Assembly: GCF_916618915.1 (NCBI RefSeq)
Contig: NZ_CAKAKE010000001.1
Coordinates: forward strand, 2,649,001-2,713,000
Direction of reading: 5' to 3'
Source of the DNA: Stenotrophomonas sp. Marseille-Q4652
GTDB taxonomy: Bacteria > Pseudomonadota > Gammaproteobacteria > Xanthomonadales > Xanthomonadaceae
DNA length: 64,000 nucleotides
This document shows positions 20,349 to 34,392 of the stretch, piece by piece. The notes under the pieces are model-generated. The model made no database searches. It saw nothing but the letters and a program-made list of their open reading frames with translations, and had not been told where the DNA came from. Made by a program: the position numbers and the translations under genes. Each line of letters starts with the position of its first letter. Within the stretch, counting starts at the first letter, position 1.

Positions 20349-21536
20349 TTACTTCAGGTTGATGATTTTCTTGGCGTCATCGGCGCGCTTCACACCCTTG
20401 GCGAGCGCCTGACGGGCCGCTTCCTTCGCTTCGGGGATCCGGTCCTCGGAATGCAGCACCTTGGCCAGATTGAGGTAGGTCTCGCCATCCTTGGAGAGCG
20501 GGGCCGCCTTCTGCCAGGCTTCGATGGCCTGCGGAATCTGGTCGGAGTAGTAGTAGGACTGGGCCAGCGCCAGATAGGTCTGGTAATCCGGCTTGAGGAT
20601 GCCCTTGGACAGGCCCTCGTTGATCACCGCGATGGTGTCCTTTTCCTTGTTCTCGGTGTTGGCGTAGATCGAGTAGAGCTGCTTGTACTCACGCTCCTCG
20701 GTCAGCTGGCCGGCGGCGCGCAGCTTGTCCATCACCGCAGCGGCCTTGGCCATGTCATCGGCCTGCATGTACATGCTGGCCAGATTTAGCTGGGCCTTCT
20801 TGTCCGCCGGGTTCTTGGCGGCCAGCGCCTCGGCTTCCTTCACCGCGTCGCCGGTCTGGCCGGCCTCGGCCAGGGCGGCCATCAGCAGCTGGTTCCAGCT
20901 GTCCTTCGGCTCGGCGGCGGCAGCGATGGCCTGGCGCAGCACCGGCACGGCCTCGGCATAGCGCTCGGTCTGGTACAGGGCCTGGCCCTTGATCACCATG
21001 TCCTCGGCCTTCTTGGAACCGGATTCGGCCAGGTACTTGTCCAGCGTAGCCAGGCCTTCGGCGTATTCCTCGTCCTGCAGCTGCAGCCGGGCCAGCATCA
21101 GCATGGCCTGGTAGTGGCCGTTGTTGTCCAGCGAGTTGAACTGCAGCGCCTGCTGCAGGTACTGCTTGGCAGCCGGCATGTCGTCCAGGTTGTAGGCAGC
21201 CTGCGAACCCAGCTGGGCGGCGACCGAACGGTCGTAATCGTTGGCGGCATCGGCAGCCAGGATCTCATCGGCCAGCGTACGCGTGGTCTCGAAGTCGTCC
21301 TTGTTGTAGGCGTTGAACAGCTTCTGCAGCTTGCCGCCGACCTTGGCCGAGGGCTTGCCCTTGGGTTCTTCGCGGGTGGCTTCCGGGAACAGCACTTCGG
21401 CCTTGGCCGCGCCACGGGACTTGCTCGAACGTTCGGACGAACGGGCCTGGGCCATGGCATCGGTGACCACGGCGCCGCCGAGCAGGGTGGCGACTAGGAC
21501 GGAAAGCACCGCTTTTTTCGGGCTACGGATAAGCAT
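20349..21536 (-). CDS. exported TPR-repeat protein
   Basis: The 395-residue protein has a signal peptide (about residues 1-29, ending VTDAMAQA) and is otherwise made of tetratricopeptide-like helical pairs from about residue 65 to the end. Examples are YNLDDMPAAKQYLQQALQF, YQTERYAEAVPVLRQAI and EDRIPEAKEAARQAL. It is expected in the periplasm as a protein-interaction scaffold. It lies directly upstream of tonB in the Xanthomonadaceae order and is transcribed the same way. No catalytic motif is present, and the partner is unknown. Confidence 0.85.
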   Translation of the reverse strand: MLIRSPKKAVLSVLVATLLGGAVVTDAMAQARSSERSSKSRGAAKAEVLFPEATREEPKGKPSAKVGGKLQKLFNAYNKDDFETTRTLADEILAADAANDYDRSVAAQLGSQAAYNLDDMPAAKQYLQQALQFNSLDNNGHYQAMLMLARLQLQDEEYAEGLATLDKYLAESGSKKAEDMVIKGQALYQTERYAEAVPVLRQAIAAAAEPKDSWNQLLMAALAEAGQTGDAVKEAEALAAKNPADKKAQLNLASMYMQADDMAKAAAVMDKLRAAGQLTEEREYKQLYSIYANTENKEKDTIAVINEGLSKGILKPDYQTYLALAQSYYYSDQIPQAIEAWQKAAPLSKDGETYLNLAKVLHSEDRIPEAKEAARQALAKGVKRADDAKKIINLK

Positions 21537-21662
21537 GGTTCACCTCGATCGGACCGCTCTCGGCGGTGCTGTAGACAACGGCTGCACAAAACTGAGCCAG
21601 CAACCGTACCAGAAAGAAGTTATCCGTTGAAACCGTTTTCGATGCTGCGCCACAACAAACGG

Positions 21663-22457
21663 TCAGCCACAACGAGGCGCGCGGCCGGCCGCACGGGCCT
21701 GCTGGTAGACCGGGGCAAGGGCCGGCGCGTCGCGCTGCAGGTCGCGGATGCGGTTGGCGGGATCCGGGTGCGTCGACATCCATTGCGGGGCACGGCTGCC
21801 GCTGGCGGCCTGCATGTTCTGCCACAGGCTGATGGCCTGGGCCGGATCGAAACCGGCCTGCGCCATGAGCCGCTGGCCAACGATATCGGCCTCGCCTTCC
21901 TGCTCGCGCGAGTTGGGAAGCAGGAAACCGGTCTGGGCGAGGATGCTGCCGCCCTGGGTGACCAGCTGGCCATAGTCCCCGGCCAGAGCGCCCGCCACCT
22001 GCAGAACGCTGGAAGCCACCATCTGCCGGGTGAGGCGCTCCTCGTGATGGCGCGAGATGACATGGGAGATCTCGTGGCCGATGACCGCGGCGAGCTGGTC
22101 CTGGTTCTTGGCCACGGTGAAGATGCCGGTATGCACGCCAACCTTGCCCCCGGGCAGGGCAAAGGCGTTGGGTTCGTTGTCCACGAATACCGCCGTCTCC
22201 CACCGTACGCCCTCGTACTGGCTGGGCAGCTGGGCGACAAGTGCGTTGACCACGCACTGCACATAGGCGTTCTGCGTGGCATCGGTGCTGACCTTCTGCT
22301 TGCTCTTGGCCTCGGCGAACGCCTGGGCGCCAAGCTGGTCAAGCTCGGCCTGCGACACGCCGCCCACCACCTGGCGCCGCCCGGTGGGCGAGGTCGTGGT
22401 GGCGCAGGCTGCGGCCAGGACCGTAATGGCGACACCCAGGAGCAAGGCCTTCTTCAT
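21663..22457 (-). CDS. M48-family metalloprotease, lipoprotein (LoiP/YggG-like)
   Basis: The 264-residue protein begins with a lipoprotein signal (MKKALLLGVAITVLAAAC, lipobox LAAAC). The zinc protease motif HEISH (HExxH) is followed by the third ligand in EGEADIVGQRLM. Such proteins act in the periplasm at the outer membrane in quality control. I chose the ATG at 22457 because AAGGGA lies 6 nt upstream; two earlier in-frame ATGs would only add 5 residues and would overlap that site. The C-terminal STHPDPANRI is also typical of the family. Confidence 0.92.
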   Translation of the reverse strand: MKKALLLGVAITVLAAACATTTSPTGRRQVVGGVSQAELDQLGAQAFAEAKSKQKVSTDATQNAYVQCVVNALVAQLPSQYEGVRWETAVFVDNEPNAFALPGGKVGVHTGIFTVAKNQDQLAAVIGHEISHVISRHHEERLTRQMVASSVLQVAGALAGDYGQLVTQGGSILAQTGFLLPNSREQEGEADIVGQRLMAQAGFDPAQAISLWQNMQAASGSRAPQWMSTHPDPANRIRDLQRDAPALAPVYQQARAAGRAPRCG

Positions 22458-22527
22458 CTGCATTCCCTTCATTGGTCCTGCGCTGATTTGTACACAGGCG
22501 GGCTTAAGGGCCCGTCAAGCCGCCGGT

Positions 22528-23376
22528 TCAGGTCCCCAGGAACGCAAGTGCACCCAGGGCGATCGCGTTGTTCAATGCATGCGCTACGAACGGTGCCCAC
22601 AGCGTGCCGGTGCGCCAGTACAGCCAGGCAAAGGCCGCACCCATGCCGCCGTAGACCAGCCACAGCTGGGCGATTTCCGCCGCCCCGTTTGGCGTGGTAC
22701 CCGGGATCTCGTGCACCAGGGCAAAAGCCGCGCTGCTGAGCACGATGCCCAGCACCGGCCGGCCCGCCGCCCACAGGCGTCCGAACAGCACCCGGCGGAA
22801 CAGCAGCTCCTCGTAGGCCGGCGCCAGCAGCACGGCAAAGATCACCAGGAACACGGGGAACTGGGCCAATGCCTGCTGCATCAGGGCCATGTTGGTGGGC
22901 ACCGGCTCGATCCCGGCCTGGCCGGCAGCCCAGCTGATCAGGCTGCTGCCGGCGAACACGCCCGCTGCCACCAGCAGGGTCCAGCCCCAGGTGGAGGGCC
23001 GCAGCGCGGCGCGATGCGAAGCCTGGCGCTCGGTCTTGCTGGCCCGGCGCCGCCAGAAGTACAGCAGCAGTGCGGCCGAGCCGGTGGCCATGATCGCCAT
23101 CAGCATCTGCGCCAGCGCACCGGGCTGGCCCATCTGGGCTGCGAGAGCACCCGGATCCGGGGCCGCTCCCGAACGGGCAGCTTCCATGCCCAGCACCACG
23201 CCGCGATACACGCCCCAGGCGATACCGCACGCCAGGCTGACTGTCAGCAGGGTTGCGACGGCAATGCCAACGTCGATCCAGAAACCCATCACCGGCGAAC
23301 CCGGGCGGGGCACAGGGGGAACGGCGGTGGACGGGGACGAGGGCGAGGTAGCCGGCGGCGGGGTCGGGACGGACAT
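22528..23376 (-). CDS. CPBP-family intramembrane metalloprotease
   Basis: The 282-residue membrane protein has about eight hydrophobic helices. It carries the CPBP (CAAX protease and bacteriocin-processing) motifs EELLFRRVLFGRLW, ALVHEIPG and a later Asn-containing helix (VAHALNNAIAL). The catalytic Glu-Glu-x3-Arg and His are present. The N-terminus is a Pro/Ser-rich cytoplasmic tail. Substrates are unknown. It follows gyrB on the same strand, 70 bp downstream, with a hairpin (23408-23430, CGGCACCC arms) between them. Confidence 0.88.
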   Translation of the reverse strand: MSVPTPPPATSPSSPSTAVPPVPRPGSPVMGFWIDVGIAVATLLTVSLACGIAWGVYRGVVLGMEAARSGAAPDPGALAAQMGQPGALAQMLMAIMATGSAALLLYFWRRRASKTERQASHRAALRPSTWGWTLLVAAGVFAGSSLISWAAGQAGIEPVPTNMALMQQALAQFPVFLVIFAVLLAPAYEELLFRRVLFGRLWAAGRPVLGIVLSSAAFALVHEIPGTTPNGAAEIAQLWLVYGGMGAAFAWLYWRTGTLWAPFVAHALNNAIALGALAFLGT

Positions 23377-23446
23377 TGCGATCCTTGCGATGGGTTGGGA
23401 TACCGGGCGGCACCCTTCCTGCGGGTGCCGCGGTCCGGCGGACGAC

Positions 23447-27114
<3,668 letters not shown>

Positions 27115-27590
27115 GGGGGTCCAGGAACGGGCGACCGGCCCTGGCAGGACCGGTGGTGCAGCTTAAATCATGCCGCCCGTCGTGCCGGGTGAGCGCTGGG
27201 GGCGCTCAGTGGGCAAGCTGTGGGTAAAAATTGGCCCTCTCCAACCGGTTGAAGTTACCCACAGGTTTTCCCAACGCTCACCCTCGGTTGTACCGGGGGT
27301 TTCATACCGATATTTCCCTTTAGAAACAGTGACATGAGCCATTTTTCCGCGAAATCTGGGCCTACCATCACCACATAGCTTTTGATTTATCCACTTTATA
27401 GAAGCTTGGGAAGGGATGAAAAAAGCAGGATCAAGGGCTCCGCCGGACTCTGGCATACCGTAGCCGGGAAGACCTGCAAGATCACCTGATTCCACGCGCC
27501 CTCTTCCCCTGTGGTGCATCCGTTCCTGATTCTTCCCGCGGCTTGGACCGCTGGGATACACGTCGGGGGAATTGCATGTCGGCGGAGCAT

Positions 27591-27620
27591 AAAAAGCCTG
27601 GCGACCAAGCCGGGCTTTTT
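27591..27620 (-). terminator. bidirectional-type terminator after dnaN
   Basis: AAAAAGCCTGGC and GCCGGGCTTTTT form a stem with one wobble pair around a 6-nt loop. A-run and T-run flank both sides, so it can stop transcription leaving dnaN on the minus strand. Confidence 0.75.
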
Positions 27621-27622
27621 GT

Positions 27623-27636
27623 GTTCCACGTGGAAC
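27623..27636. promoter_or_regulatory. parS-like ParB site 3 (after dnaN)
   Basis: Third perfect copy of GTTCCACGTGGAAC, 3 bp beyond the dnaN stop, between dnaN and its terminator. Confidence 0.87.
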
Positions 27637-27639
27637 CTG

Positions 27640-28740
27640 TCAGAGTCGCAGCGGCATGACCACGTGGCGCGACTTCGCACCGGCAGCCTCACGCACCAGC
27701 GCGGACGAGTTCGAGTCACGCAGCTGGATGACCACGTGCTCGTCGCGCAGGGCGGACAGCGCGTCCAGCAGGTAGTTCACGTTGAAGCCGATGGCCAGGT
27801 CGGAAACCTGGGTCTGGGCCTCGATTTCCTCCTGCGCTTCTTCCTGCTCGGGGTTGTGCGCGGAGATCTTGAGTTGGCCCGGGGTGACCTCGACGCGGAC
27901 GCCGCGGTACTTCTCGTTGGACAGGATCGCCGCACGCTGCAGGGCAGCGCGCAGGACTTCGCGATCCACCTGTACTTCGCGGTCGGCACCGATCGGAATA
28001 ACGGCTTCGTAGTCGGGGAAGCGACCGTCGATCAGCTTTGAGGTAAAGGTCACATCGTCGCGCTTGACCCGCACGTGGCTGCGGCCAATTTCCAACTCGA
28101 CCTCGCGATCGCCGCCTTCCAGCAGGCGCTGCAGCTCGGTCACGCCCTTGCGCGGCACGATGATCTGGCGTTTTGCGCCGGCAGCCGCTTCCAGCTCGGT
28201 TTCGCACAACGCCAGGCGATGGCCGTCGGTGGCCACGCAGCGCAGGGTCTTGTCGCGCAGGTCGAACAGCAGGCCGTTGAGGTAGTAGCGCACGTCCTGC
28301 TGGGCCATCGCGAACGCGGTGCGTTCGATCAGTTCCTTCAGGCCGGCTTCCGGCACGGCGACCCGTTCGGTGGCTTCAACCTCGTCGACCGACGGGAAAT
28401 CGTTGGCGGGCAGGGTTGCCAGGGTGAAACGGCTACGCCCCGCCTGCACGGTGACCTTGTCGGCGGTCTGCGAGACGGTGATCCGGCTGCCATCGGGCAG
28501 GGCGCGGATGATCTCGAACAGCTTGCGCGCCGGAATCGTGGTTTCGCCGTTCTCGGCGTCTTCCACCGCGATGCGCGAGACCATTTCCACTTCCAGGTCG
28601 GTACCGGTCAGCGACAGCTGGCCGTCCTGTACCTGGACCAGGAAGTTGGCCAGGACCGGCAGGGTTTGGCGGCGCTCGACGACATTGACGACCTGGGCCA
28701 ACGGCTTGAGGAAGGCTTCGCGCTGCAGTGTGAAACGCAT
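27640..28740 (-). CDS. dnaN: DNA polymerase III sliding clamp (beta)
   Basis: The 366-residue clamp subunit is complete and of normal length. The N-terminus MRFTLQREAFLKPLAQVVNVVER and the C-terminal SRHVVMPLRL are the family hallmarks. The hydrophobic partner-binding pocket and the three-domain repeat are consistent. It lies between dnaA and recF on the minus strand. The 276-bp gap upstream to dnaA contains DnaA boxes. Confidence 0.97.
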   Translation of the reverse strand: MRFTLQREAFLKPLAQVVNVVERRQTLPVLANFLVQVQDGQLSLTGTDLEVEMVSRIAVEDAENGETTIPARKLFEIIRALPDGSRITVSQTADKVTVQAGRSRFTLATLPANDFPSVDEVEATERVAVPEAGLKELIERTAFAMAQQDVRYYLNGLLFDLRDKTLRCVATDGHRLALCETELEAAAGAKRQIIVPRKGVTELQRLLEGGDREVELEIGRSHVRVKRDDVTFTSKLIDGRFPDYEAVIPIGADREVQVDREVLRAALQRAAILSNEKYRGVRVEVTPGQLKISAHNPEQEEAQEEIEAQTQVSDLAIGFNVNYLLDALSALRDEHVVIQLRDSNSSALVREAAGAKSRHVVMPLRL

Positions 28741-29016
28741 GTGGTTTCGTGCCCCTATGCTTTTAAAAGATGTGGGTTAAATCAAAAGCTTGGTGGTGAT
28801 GGTAGCGCCAGATTTGGTGCAAAACACATTCAACTCTTTGTTTCACAAGGGTTTTTGTGACTCGAAACCCTATGGAACAACTGCCCCCAAGCGGTGGGAA
28901 AAGCTGTGGATAGATTTTGCCGGCAAGCGCCGCTGGATCTTATCCACAGATTCTCCCGGATTTCTTCCGGAATGATGCACGGTTTTATCCGATGACGCCC
29001 GTGCAGCGCGCAGGCA
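28741..29016. other. dnaA-dnaN intergenic region, candidate oriC
   Basis: This 276-bp gap contains a perfect DnaA box TTATCCACA (28940-28948), a one-mismatch box TGTGGATAG on the opposite strand (28905-28913) and a partial box TTATCC near 28984. An AT-rich stretch at about 28755-28870 holds an inverted repeat TCACAA/TTGTGA (28843-28860). In Xanthomonas campestris the origin has been mapped to the dnaA-dnaN gap, which supports the call. The region between dnaA and rpmH is the alternative. Confidence 0.6.
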
Positions 29017-30339
29017 TCATTCGCTCAGCTTGCGGATCAGCTTGTCCCAGTCCTCTCGCAGCTTCCCATCGGCTTCCATCAACGTCCTGATCTGGCGGCA
29101 GGCGTGCAGGACCGTGGTGTGGTCGCGACCGGCAAAGGCATCGCCGATTTCCGGCAGGCTGTGCTCGGTCAGCTCCTTGGTCAGGGCCATGGCGACCTGG
29201 CGCGGGCGGGCCAGCGAACGGGTGCGGCGCTTGGACAACAGGTCCTTGATCTGCAGGCCGTAGTAGTCGGCAACGATCTTCTGGATGTTGGGAATGGAAA
29301 TGGCTTGCTGCTGGGCACGCAACAGATCGCGCAGGGTTTCCTGGGCGAACTCGGTGGTGATCGCGCGGCCGGTGAAGTTGGCGCGGGCGGTCAGCGTATT
29401 CAGGGCGCCCTCGAGGTCGCGCACGTTGGAGCGCATCTTCTTGGCGATCAGGAAGGCCACGTCGTCCGGGATCTCGGCGCCGCGTTCGCGGGCCTTGGCC
29501 AGCACGATGGCGGCGCGGGTCTCGAAGTCCGGCGGGTCGATCGCCACCGACAGGCCCCAGGCCAGGCGCGACTTGAGGCGGGCTTCCAGGCCTTCGACCT
29601 CGCGCGGGTAGCGGTCGCAGGTCAGGATGATCTGCTGCTTGCCGTCGAACAGCGCATTGAAGGTGTGGAAGAACTCTTCCTGGGTGCGGTCCTTGCCGGC
29701 AAAGAACTGGATGTCATCGATCAGCAGCGCGTCCACCTGCTGGAACTGGCGCTTGAACTGGTCCATGGTCTTTTCCTGCAGCGCACGGATCATCGCGCTG
29801 AAGAACTGCTCCGAGCGCAGGTACAGCACCTTGGCGTTCGGATTGGCCTGGCGCATCGCATTGCCGGCGGCAAACATCAGGTGGGTCTTGCCCAGGCCGG
29901 TACCTCCGTACAGCAGCAACGGGTTGTGCGCACGGTCGCCCGGCTTCTGCGCCGCCTGGAACGCGGCGGCCAGGCCCAGCTGGTTGCTGCGGCCTTCGAC
30001 GAAGTTGGCAAAGGTGTAGTGCGAGTCCATGTTGCCGTTGAACGGCACCACCGGGGCGGCCGGAGCCGCTGCGGCCATGCTCGGGGCGACCGGTTCCGGC
30101 GCGCGCGGGCGCGAACCGATCTCCAGCGACACCTCGGACGTACCGGCGAAATGCGCCAGCAGTTCGCCGATCCGCGGCAGGTAACGCTCGCGCACCTGGT
30201 CGACGATGAAGGCGTTGGGCGCGTACAGCACCAGGCTGTCGGCGCGTTGGTCGGCCTGCAGCGGTTTCAGCCAGGTATGTACGTCCTCGGGGGGGAATTC
30301 CGCCTCGAGGCGCTCAAGACAGCGGGGCCATGCATCCAT
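29017..30339 (-). CDS. dnaA: chromosomal replication initiator DnaA
   Basis: The 440-residue AAA+ initiator protein has an N-terminal DnaB-interacting domain I and a short variable domain II. The ATPase domain carries [12 protein letters not shown] (Walker A) and [14 protein letters not shown] (Walker B). The C-terminal DNA-binding domain has the signature [20 protein letters not shown] chose the ATG at 30339 ([19 protein letters not shown]), which matches related proteins; in-frame ATG 30351 and TTG 30354 also exist. None has a strong ribosome site. Confidence 0.96.
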   Translation of the reverse strand: MDAWPRCLERLEAEFPPEDVHTWLKPLQADQRADSLVLYAPNAFIVDQVRERYLPRIGELLAHFAGTSEVSLEIGSRPRAPEPVAPSMAAAAPAAPVVPFNGNMDSHYTFANFVEGRSNQLGLAAAFQAAQKPGDRAHNPLLLYGGTGLGKTHLMFAAGNAMRQANPNAKVLYLRSEQFFSAMIRALQEKTMDQFKRQFQQVDALLIDDIQFFAGKDRTQEEFFHTFNALFDGKQQIILTCDRYPREVEGLEARLKSRLAWGLSVAIDPPDFETRAAIVLAKARERGAEIPDDVAFLIAKKMRSNVRDLEGALNTLTARANFTGRAITTEFAQETLRDLLRAQQQAISIPNIQKIVADYYGLQIKDLLSKRRTRSLARPRQVAMALTKELTEHSLPEIGDAFAGRDHTTVLHACRQIRTLMEADGKLREDWDKLIRKLSE

Positions 30340-30464
30340 CGTAGATATCATCAAAGGCTGGCGGCAGGGCGCACGAAACCGCCGGGCCGCAAGCCGGAAA
30401 GTGGAAAAAGTGGAGGCCCCAGCCTACCATCGCCGGCCGGGACCGGGAATGCTTTGTCCAGTAT

Positions 30465-30485
30465 TTATTCACAGGATGATCCACA
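30465..30485. promoter_or_regulatory. DnaA-box pair upstream of dnaA
   Basis: TTATTCACA (30465-30473) and TGATCCACA (30477-30485), each one mismatch from TTATCCACA, lie 3 bp apart in the divergent dnaA/rpmH region. They could mediate dnaA autoregulation or belong to the origin. Confidence 0.55.
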
Positions 30486-30524
30486 GGCCGGAGAGGCCAT
30501 CCAGCAGGCCAAAGCACATTCAAG

Positions 30525-30552
30525 TTGACGAAGTGCCTGTCGCCTCTATAGA
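30525..30552 (+). promoter_or_regulatory. sigma-70 promoter of rpmH
   Basis: TTGACG (30525-30530) and TATAGA (30547-30552) are separated by 16 bp, a near-consensus housekeeping promoter 40 bp before the rpmH ATG. Confidence 0.8.
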
Positions 30553-30591
30553 ATTTCCGGTTCTTTCCGTCCAATTCATACAGGTGCCCCC

Positions 30592-30732
30592 ATGGCCACC
30601 AAGCGCACGTTCCAGCCCAGCAACCTCAAGCGCAAGCGCGACCACGGCTTCCGCGCCCGTATGGCTACCGCCGACGGCCGCAAGATCCTGTCGCGTCGCC
30701 GCGCCAAGGGCCGCAAGACCCTGAGCGCTTGA
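30592..30732 (+). CDS. rpmH: 50S ribosomal protein L34
   Basis: The 46-residue basic ribosomal protein starts [16 protein letters not shown] and ends [12 protein letters not shown], as in all bacterial L34 proteins. It has a strong promoter and is followed by rnpA, the conserved rpmH-rnpA-yidC order. GGTGCCCCC before the ATG gives only a weak ribosome site. Confidence 0.98.
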   Translation: MATKRTFQPSNLKRKRDHGFRARMATADGRKILSRRRAKGRKTLSA

Positions 30733-30767
30733 TTGCCGTGCCGCCCCTGGCGGCAACTGCAATCGCG

Positions 30768-31229
30768 ATGGTGAACACGACCGACCCGCGCAAGCGATTT
30801 CCTCGCTCTGCGCGGGTTCGTACGCGTGCCGAATACAAAACGGTATTCGACGGCGCCCGCCGTGTGTCCGACCCCCTGATGACACTGCACTGGCTCAAGG
30901 GCGACAACCCCGCGAGGCTGGGTCTTGCCGTGTCCAGGAAAGTCGATGCGCGGGCGGTGGGTCGCAACCGTATCAAGCGTGTGCTGCGCAATGCAGTACG
31001 CCATGTCCGGCCGTGGATGGCTGGAGGCAACTATGTCGTCGTGGTGCGGGCCGCCGCCCGCACTGCCAGCAACGAGCAGATCCACCAGGCATTCGAACGC
31101 CTGCTGCGCCGCATGGGCGCATTGCTCCCGCCGGGTGCGGACGGCACAATGCCGCCGCCTGATGGCACCGCCTTATCCTCTTTGACCGAGCCGGCACCGC
31201 GTTCCGGCCCCGCCGAGCCTGCCTGCTGA
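30768..31229 (+). CDS. rnpA: ribonuclease P protein component
   Basis: The 153-residue basic protein is the protein subunit of RNase P, which matures tRNA 5' ends. The signature [20 protein letters not shown] with the RNR motif is intact. The C-terminus has an extra Pro-rich tail (about 35 residues) beyond the usual fold, as in other xanthomonads. The ATG at 30768 is preferred; a TTG at 30729 inside the end of rpmH would add 13 residues. Its stop overlaps the yidC ATG by one base. Confidence 0.94.
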   Translation: MVNTTDPRKRFPRSARVRTRAEYKTVFDGARRVSDPLMTLHWLKGDNPARLGLAVSRKVDARAVGRNRIKRVLRNAVRHVRPWMAGGNYVVVVRAAARTASNEQIHQAFERLLRRMGALLPPGADGTMPPPDGTALSSLTEPAPRSGPAEPAC

Positions 31230-32920
31230 TGAACCAGACCCGCGTATTCCTTGTTTTCGCCTGGCTGATGGTGGCTGTGCTGCTGTGGATGGAGTGGAAC
31301 CGCGAGAAGACCGCGCCGCCCGCCGCCGAAGTTGCCGCGCAGACCACCGTTCCGGCCGCCAATGACGCCGATCTGGTGCCCAACGCTGGCCAGGTGCCGC
31401 AGGCCAGCGCCCCGGGCCAGGCTGTGGCGGCCCCCGCGGAAGCCAGCAGCGGCACCGCCCAGCGCGTGACCGTCACCACCGACGTGCTGCGCCTGGTGCT
31501 TGATGGCCGCAGCGTGGTCCATGCCGAACTGCTGCAGTTCCCGCAGAGCAAGGACGCCGGCAGCCCGCCGGTGCAGCTGCTGACCGAGAACAGCGCCCAT
31601 CCGTACAGCGCCACCACCGGCTGGGCCAGCAGCGCCGGTTCGGCCGTGCCGGGCGTTGGTGGTTTCCGCCTCGAACAGCCGGTCACCGAACTGGCCCTGG
31701 CCGAGGGCCAGGACGAGCTGCAGATTCCCTTCGTGTGGAACGGGCCCGATGGCGTGACCATCCGCCGCACCTTCGTGGTGAGCCGCGGCCGCTACGCCGT
31801 GCGCATCCGCGACGAGGTCAGCAACGCCGGCGCCGCGCCGTGGAACGGCTATGTGTTCCGCAAGCTGGACCGCGTGCCGCCGACGATCAAGCGCGGCATG
31901 ACCAACCCCGATTCCTTCAGCTTCAACGGTGCCACCTGGTACAGCCCGGCCGAGGGTTACGAGCGTCGTGCGTTCGATGACTTCCTCGACGACGGCAACC
32001 TCAACCGCACCATCACCGGCGGCTGGCTGGCGATGCTGCAGCACCACTTCTTCACCGCGTGGATCCCGCAGGCCGACCAGGCCTCGCTGTACGTGCTGGC
32101 GCAGAACGGCCCGCGCAACGTCATCGAGGCGCGCGGCCCGGCCTTCACCGTGGCCCCGGGCCAGAGCGTGAGCACCGAAGCGCGCCTGTGGGTCGGCCCG
32201 AAGCTGGTCGACCAGATCGCCAAGGAAGACGTGAAGGGTCTGGACCGCGTCGTGGACTACAGCCGCTTCTCGTTGATGGCGGTGATTGGCCAGGGCCTGT
32301 TCTGGGTGCTGGACCAGGTGCACAAGGTCGTCAACAACTGGGGCTGGGCGATTGTCGGCCTGGTGATCCTGCTCAAGCTGGCGCTGTTCCCGCTGGCCAA
32401 CGCGCAGTACAAGTCGCAGGCCAAGATGCGCAAGTTCCAGCCGCGCATCGCGCAGCTGAAGGAACGCTATGGCGATGACCGCCAGAAGTTCCAGGTCGCG
32501 ATGATGGAGCTGTACAAGAAGGAGAAGATCAATCCGCTGGGTGGCTGCCTGCCGCTGCTGATCCAGATGCCGATCTTCTTTGCCCTGTACTGGGTGCTGG
32601 TGGAGTCGGTGGAACTGCGCCAGGCGCCGTGGTTTGGCTGGATCCAGGACCTGACCGCGCGCGACCCGTACTTCATCCTGCCGGTGATCAACGTGGCGGT
32701 GATGTGGGCCACGCAGAAGCTGACCCCGGCCGTGGGCATGGACCCGATGCAGCAGCGCATGATGCAGCTGATGCCGCTTGTGTTCGGCGTCATGATGGCC
32801 TTCATGCCCTCGGGTCTGGTGCTGTACTGGGTGGTCAACGGCGGCTTGAGCCTCCTCCAGCAGTGGTGGATGGTGCAGAAGCACGGCCAGGACCTCCCGG
32901 CCAAGGCCGACGCCAAGTAA
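31229..32920 (+). CDS. yidC: membrane protein insertase YidC
   Basis: The 563-residue inner-membrane insertase has an N-terminal transmembrane helix (about 5-22), a large periplasmic domain, and five C-terminal helices from about residue 350. The conserved regions [20 protein letters not shown] and [19 protein letters not shown] are present. It inserts proteins with or without SecYEG. The ATG overlaps the rnpA stop (TGATG), so translation is coupled. A clear terminator follows. Confidence 0.97.
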   Translation: MNQTRVFLVFAWLMVAVLLWMEWNREKTAPPAAEVAAQTTVPAANDADLVPNAGQVPQASAPGQAVAAPAEASSGTAQRVTVTTDVLRLVLDGRSVVHAELLQFPQSKDAGSPPVQLLTENSAHPYSATTGWASSAGSAVPGVGGFRLEQPVTELALAEGQDELQIPFVWNGPDGVTIRRTFVVSRGRYAVRIRDEVSNAGAAPWNGYVFRKLDRVPPTIKRGMTNPDSFSFNGATWYSPAEGYERRAFDDFLDDGNLNRTITGGWLAMLQHHFFTAWIPQADQASLYVLAQNGPRNVIEARGPAFTVAPGQSVSTEARLWVGPKLVDQIAKEDVKGLDRVVDYSRFSLMAVIGQGLFWVLDQVHKVVNNWGWAIVGLVILLKLALFPLANAQYKSQAKMRKFQPRIAQLKERYGDDRQKFQVAMMELYKKEKINPLGGCLPLLIQMPIFFALYWVLVESVELRQAPWFGWIQDLTARDPYFILPVINVAVMWATQKLTPAVGMDPMQQRMMQLMPLVFGVMMAFMPSGLVLYWVVNGGLSLLQQWWMVQKHGQDLPAKADAK

Positions 32921-32928
32921 GCCTCCAG

Positions 32929-32951
32929 GGCCCGCCGCAAGGCGGGCCTTT
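32929..32951 (+). terminator. terminator after yidC
   Basis: GGCCCGCC-gcaa-GGCGGGCC forms a perfect 8-bp stem with a tetraloop followed by TTT. Confidence 0.75.
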
Positions 32952-33030
32952 CCACATCCGGCGATAGACTTCCCCGGCTAACCTTGCCGCTGCGGTACGG
33001 TCATCGTCCCATCGCAGTGCCATTGCCTCC

Positions 33031-34380
33031 ATGAGCATGTCCGCCGAGACCGACACCATCGTTGCCATCGCCACCGGCCCGGCTGCCGGCGGCGTGGGCA
33101 TCCTGCGCATCTCCGGCCCGCAGGCGGCGGCCATCGCCGCTCGCCTGGGCTGCAGCGCGCTGGCGCCGCGGCATGCGCGCTATGCACGCTTCCGCGATGG
33201 CGCCGGCGAGGTCATCGACGACGGCATCGCGCTGTATTTCCCGGGACCGAACAGTTTCACCGGGCAGGACGTCGTCGAGCTGCAGGGCCACGGAAGTCCG
33301 GTGGTGCTGCGCCAGCTGCTGGCCCGGTGCATCGAGCTGGGCGCACGCCAGGCCCGGGCCGGCGAGTTCAGCGAACGGGCGTTCCTCAACGGCAAGCTCG
33401 ACCTGGCCCAGGCCGAGGCGATCGCCGACCTGATTTCCGCCGGTGACGTGCGCGCCGCGCGCGCGGCGCGGCGCTCGCTGGACGGCGTGTTCTCGCGCCG
33501 GGTCGAGGACGTGGCCGAACAACTGGTGCGGTTGCGCATCCATGTCGAGGCCGCGATCGATTTTGCCGACGAACCGCTGGACACCTTGGGGGGCGAGCAG
33601 GTGCGTCAGGGCCTGGTGCAGGCGCGCACCGGCCTGGAGCAGTTGCGACGCGACGCCGAGCGCGGGCGCAAGCTGCGCGATGGCCTGCATGCGGTGCTGA
33701 TCGGGCCGCCCAACGCCGGCAAGAGCTCGCTGCTCAATGCGCTGGCCGGCAGCGAGCGGGCCATCGTCACCGACGTGCCCGGCACCACCCGCGACACCCT
33801 GCGCGAGACCATCCGCATCGACGGGCTGGAACTGGAACTGGTCGACACTGCCGGCCTGCGCGAAGGGGGTGATGCGATCGAGCGCGAGGGCATGCGCCGC
33901 GCAAGGGCGGAAATGCAGCGCGCGGACCTGGCCATCGTCGTGGTTGACGCGCGCGATCCGCAGGCCGGGCGCGACGCGGTCGGCGATGCCGCGGCGATGG
34001 CCGGCCGCCAGCTGTGGATCCACAACAAGTGCGACCTGCTGCTGCAGTGGCCCACCTCACTTGGCGAGGATGCGGTCGCGCTCTCCGCCGCCAGTGGCCA
34101 GGGCATGGCCGAGCTGCATGCGCGCCTGCGCGCGATCGCAGGAGCGGGCCTGGGCGATGGCAACCAGGGTGAGTTCTCCGCACGCCTGCGCCATGTGCAG
34201 GCAATCGAGCTGGCCGCCGATCACCTGGCCGCTGCCGAGGACCAGCTGCGGCACGACCAGCTGGAACTGGCGGCCGAGGAACTGCGCCTGGCCCACGACG
34301 CGCTGGGCGGGATCACCGGACGCATGACCGCCGACGACCTGCTGGGCCGGATCTTCTCCAGCTTCTGTATCGGCAAGTAA
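33031..34380 (+). CDS. mnmE: tRNA modification GTPase MnmE
   Basis: The 449-residue GTPase, with MnmG, modifies the wobble uridine of certain tRNAs. The N-terminal formyl-THF-binding domain starts [22 protein letters not shown]. The G domain has [14 protein letters not shown] (G1), DVPGTTRD (G2), DTAGLRE (G3) and NKCD (G4). The C-terminus is the invariant FCIGK. It follows yidC after a terminator and 80 bp, as in many gammaproteobacteria. Confidence 0.97.
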   Translation: MSMSAETDTIVAIATGPAAGGVGILRISGPQAAAIAARLGCSALAPRHARYARFRDGAGEVIDDGIALYFPGPNSFTGQDVVELQGHGSPVVLRQLLARCIELGARQARAGEFSERAFLNGKLDLAQAEAIADLISAGDVRAARAARRSLDGVFSRRVEDVAEQLVRLRIHVEAAIDFADEPLDTLGGEQVRQGLVQARTGLEQLRRDAERGRKLRDGLHAVLIGPPNAGKSSLLNALAGSERAIVTDVPGTTRDTLRETIRIDGLELELVDTAGLREGGDAIEREGMRRARAEMQRADLAIVVVDARDPQAGRDAVGDAAAMAGRQLWIHNKCDLLLQWPTSLGEDAVALSAASGQGMAELHARLRAIAGAGLGDGNQGEFSARLRHVQAIELAADHLAAAEDQLRHDQLELAAEELRLAHDALGGITGRMTADDLLGRIFSSFCIGK

Positions 34381-34392
34381 GCCGGCGATCGT

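Larger units (their letters stand above)
27115..27639. other. recF-dnaN intergenic region with DnaA-box-like 9-mers
   Basis: This 525-bp region is AT-richer than its surroundings. It contains DnaA-box-like 9-mers TGTGGGTAA (27219-27227), TTACCCACA (27255-27263) and TTATCCACT (27387-27395), each one mismatch from consensus, and a hairpin at 27191-27207. It also has a terminator and a parS site at its dnaN end. I do not accept any protein gene here; the 132-codon minus-strand frame lacks a ribosome site and codon bias. Confidence 0.6.

Noticed and set aside
27163..27561. A 132-codon frame between recF and dnaN
   Set aside because: No ribosome site, no codon bias, and it covers DnaA-box-like sequences in an AT-richer regulatory gap.
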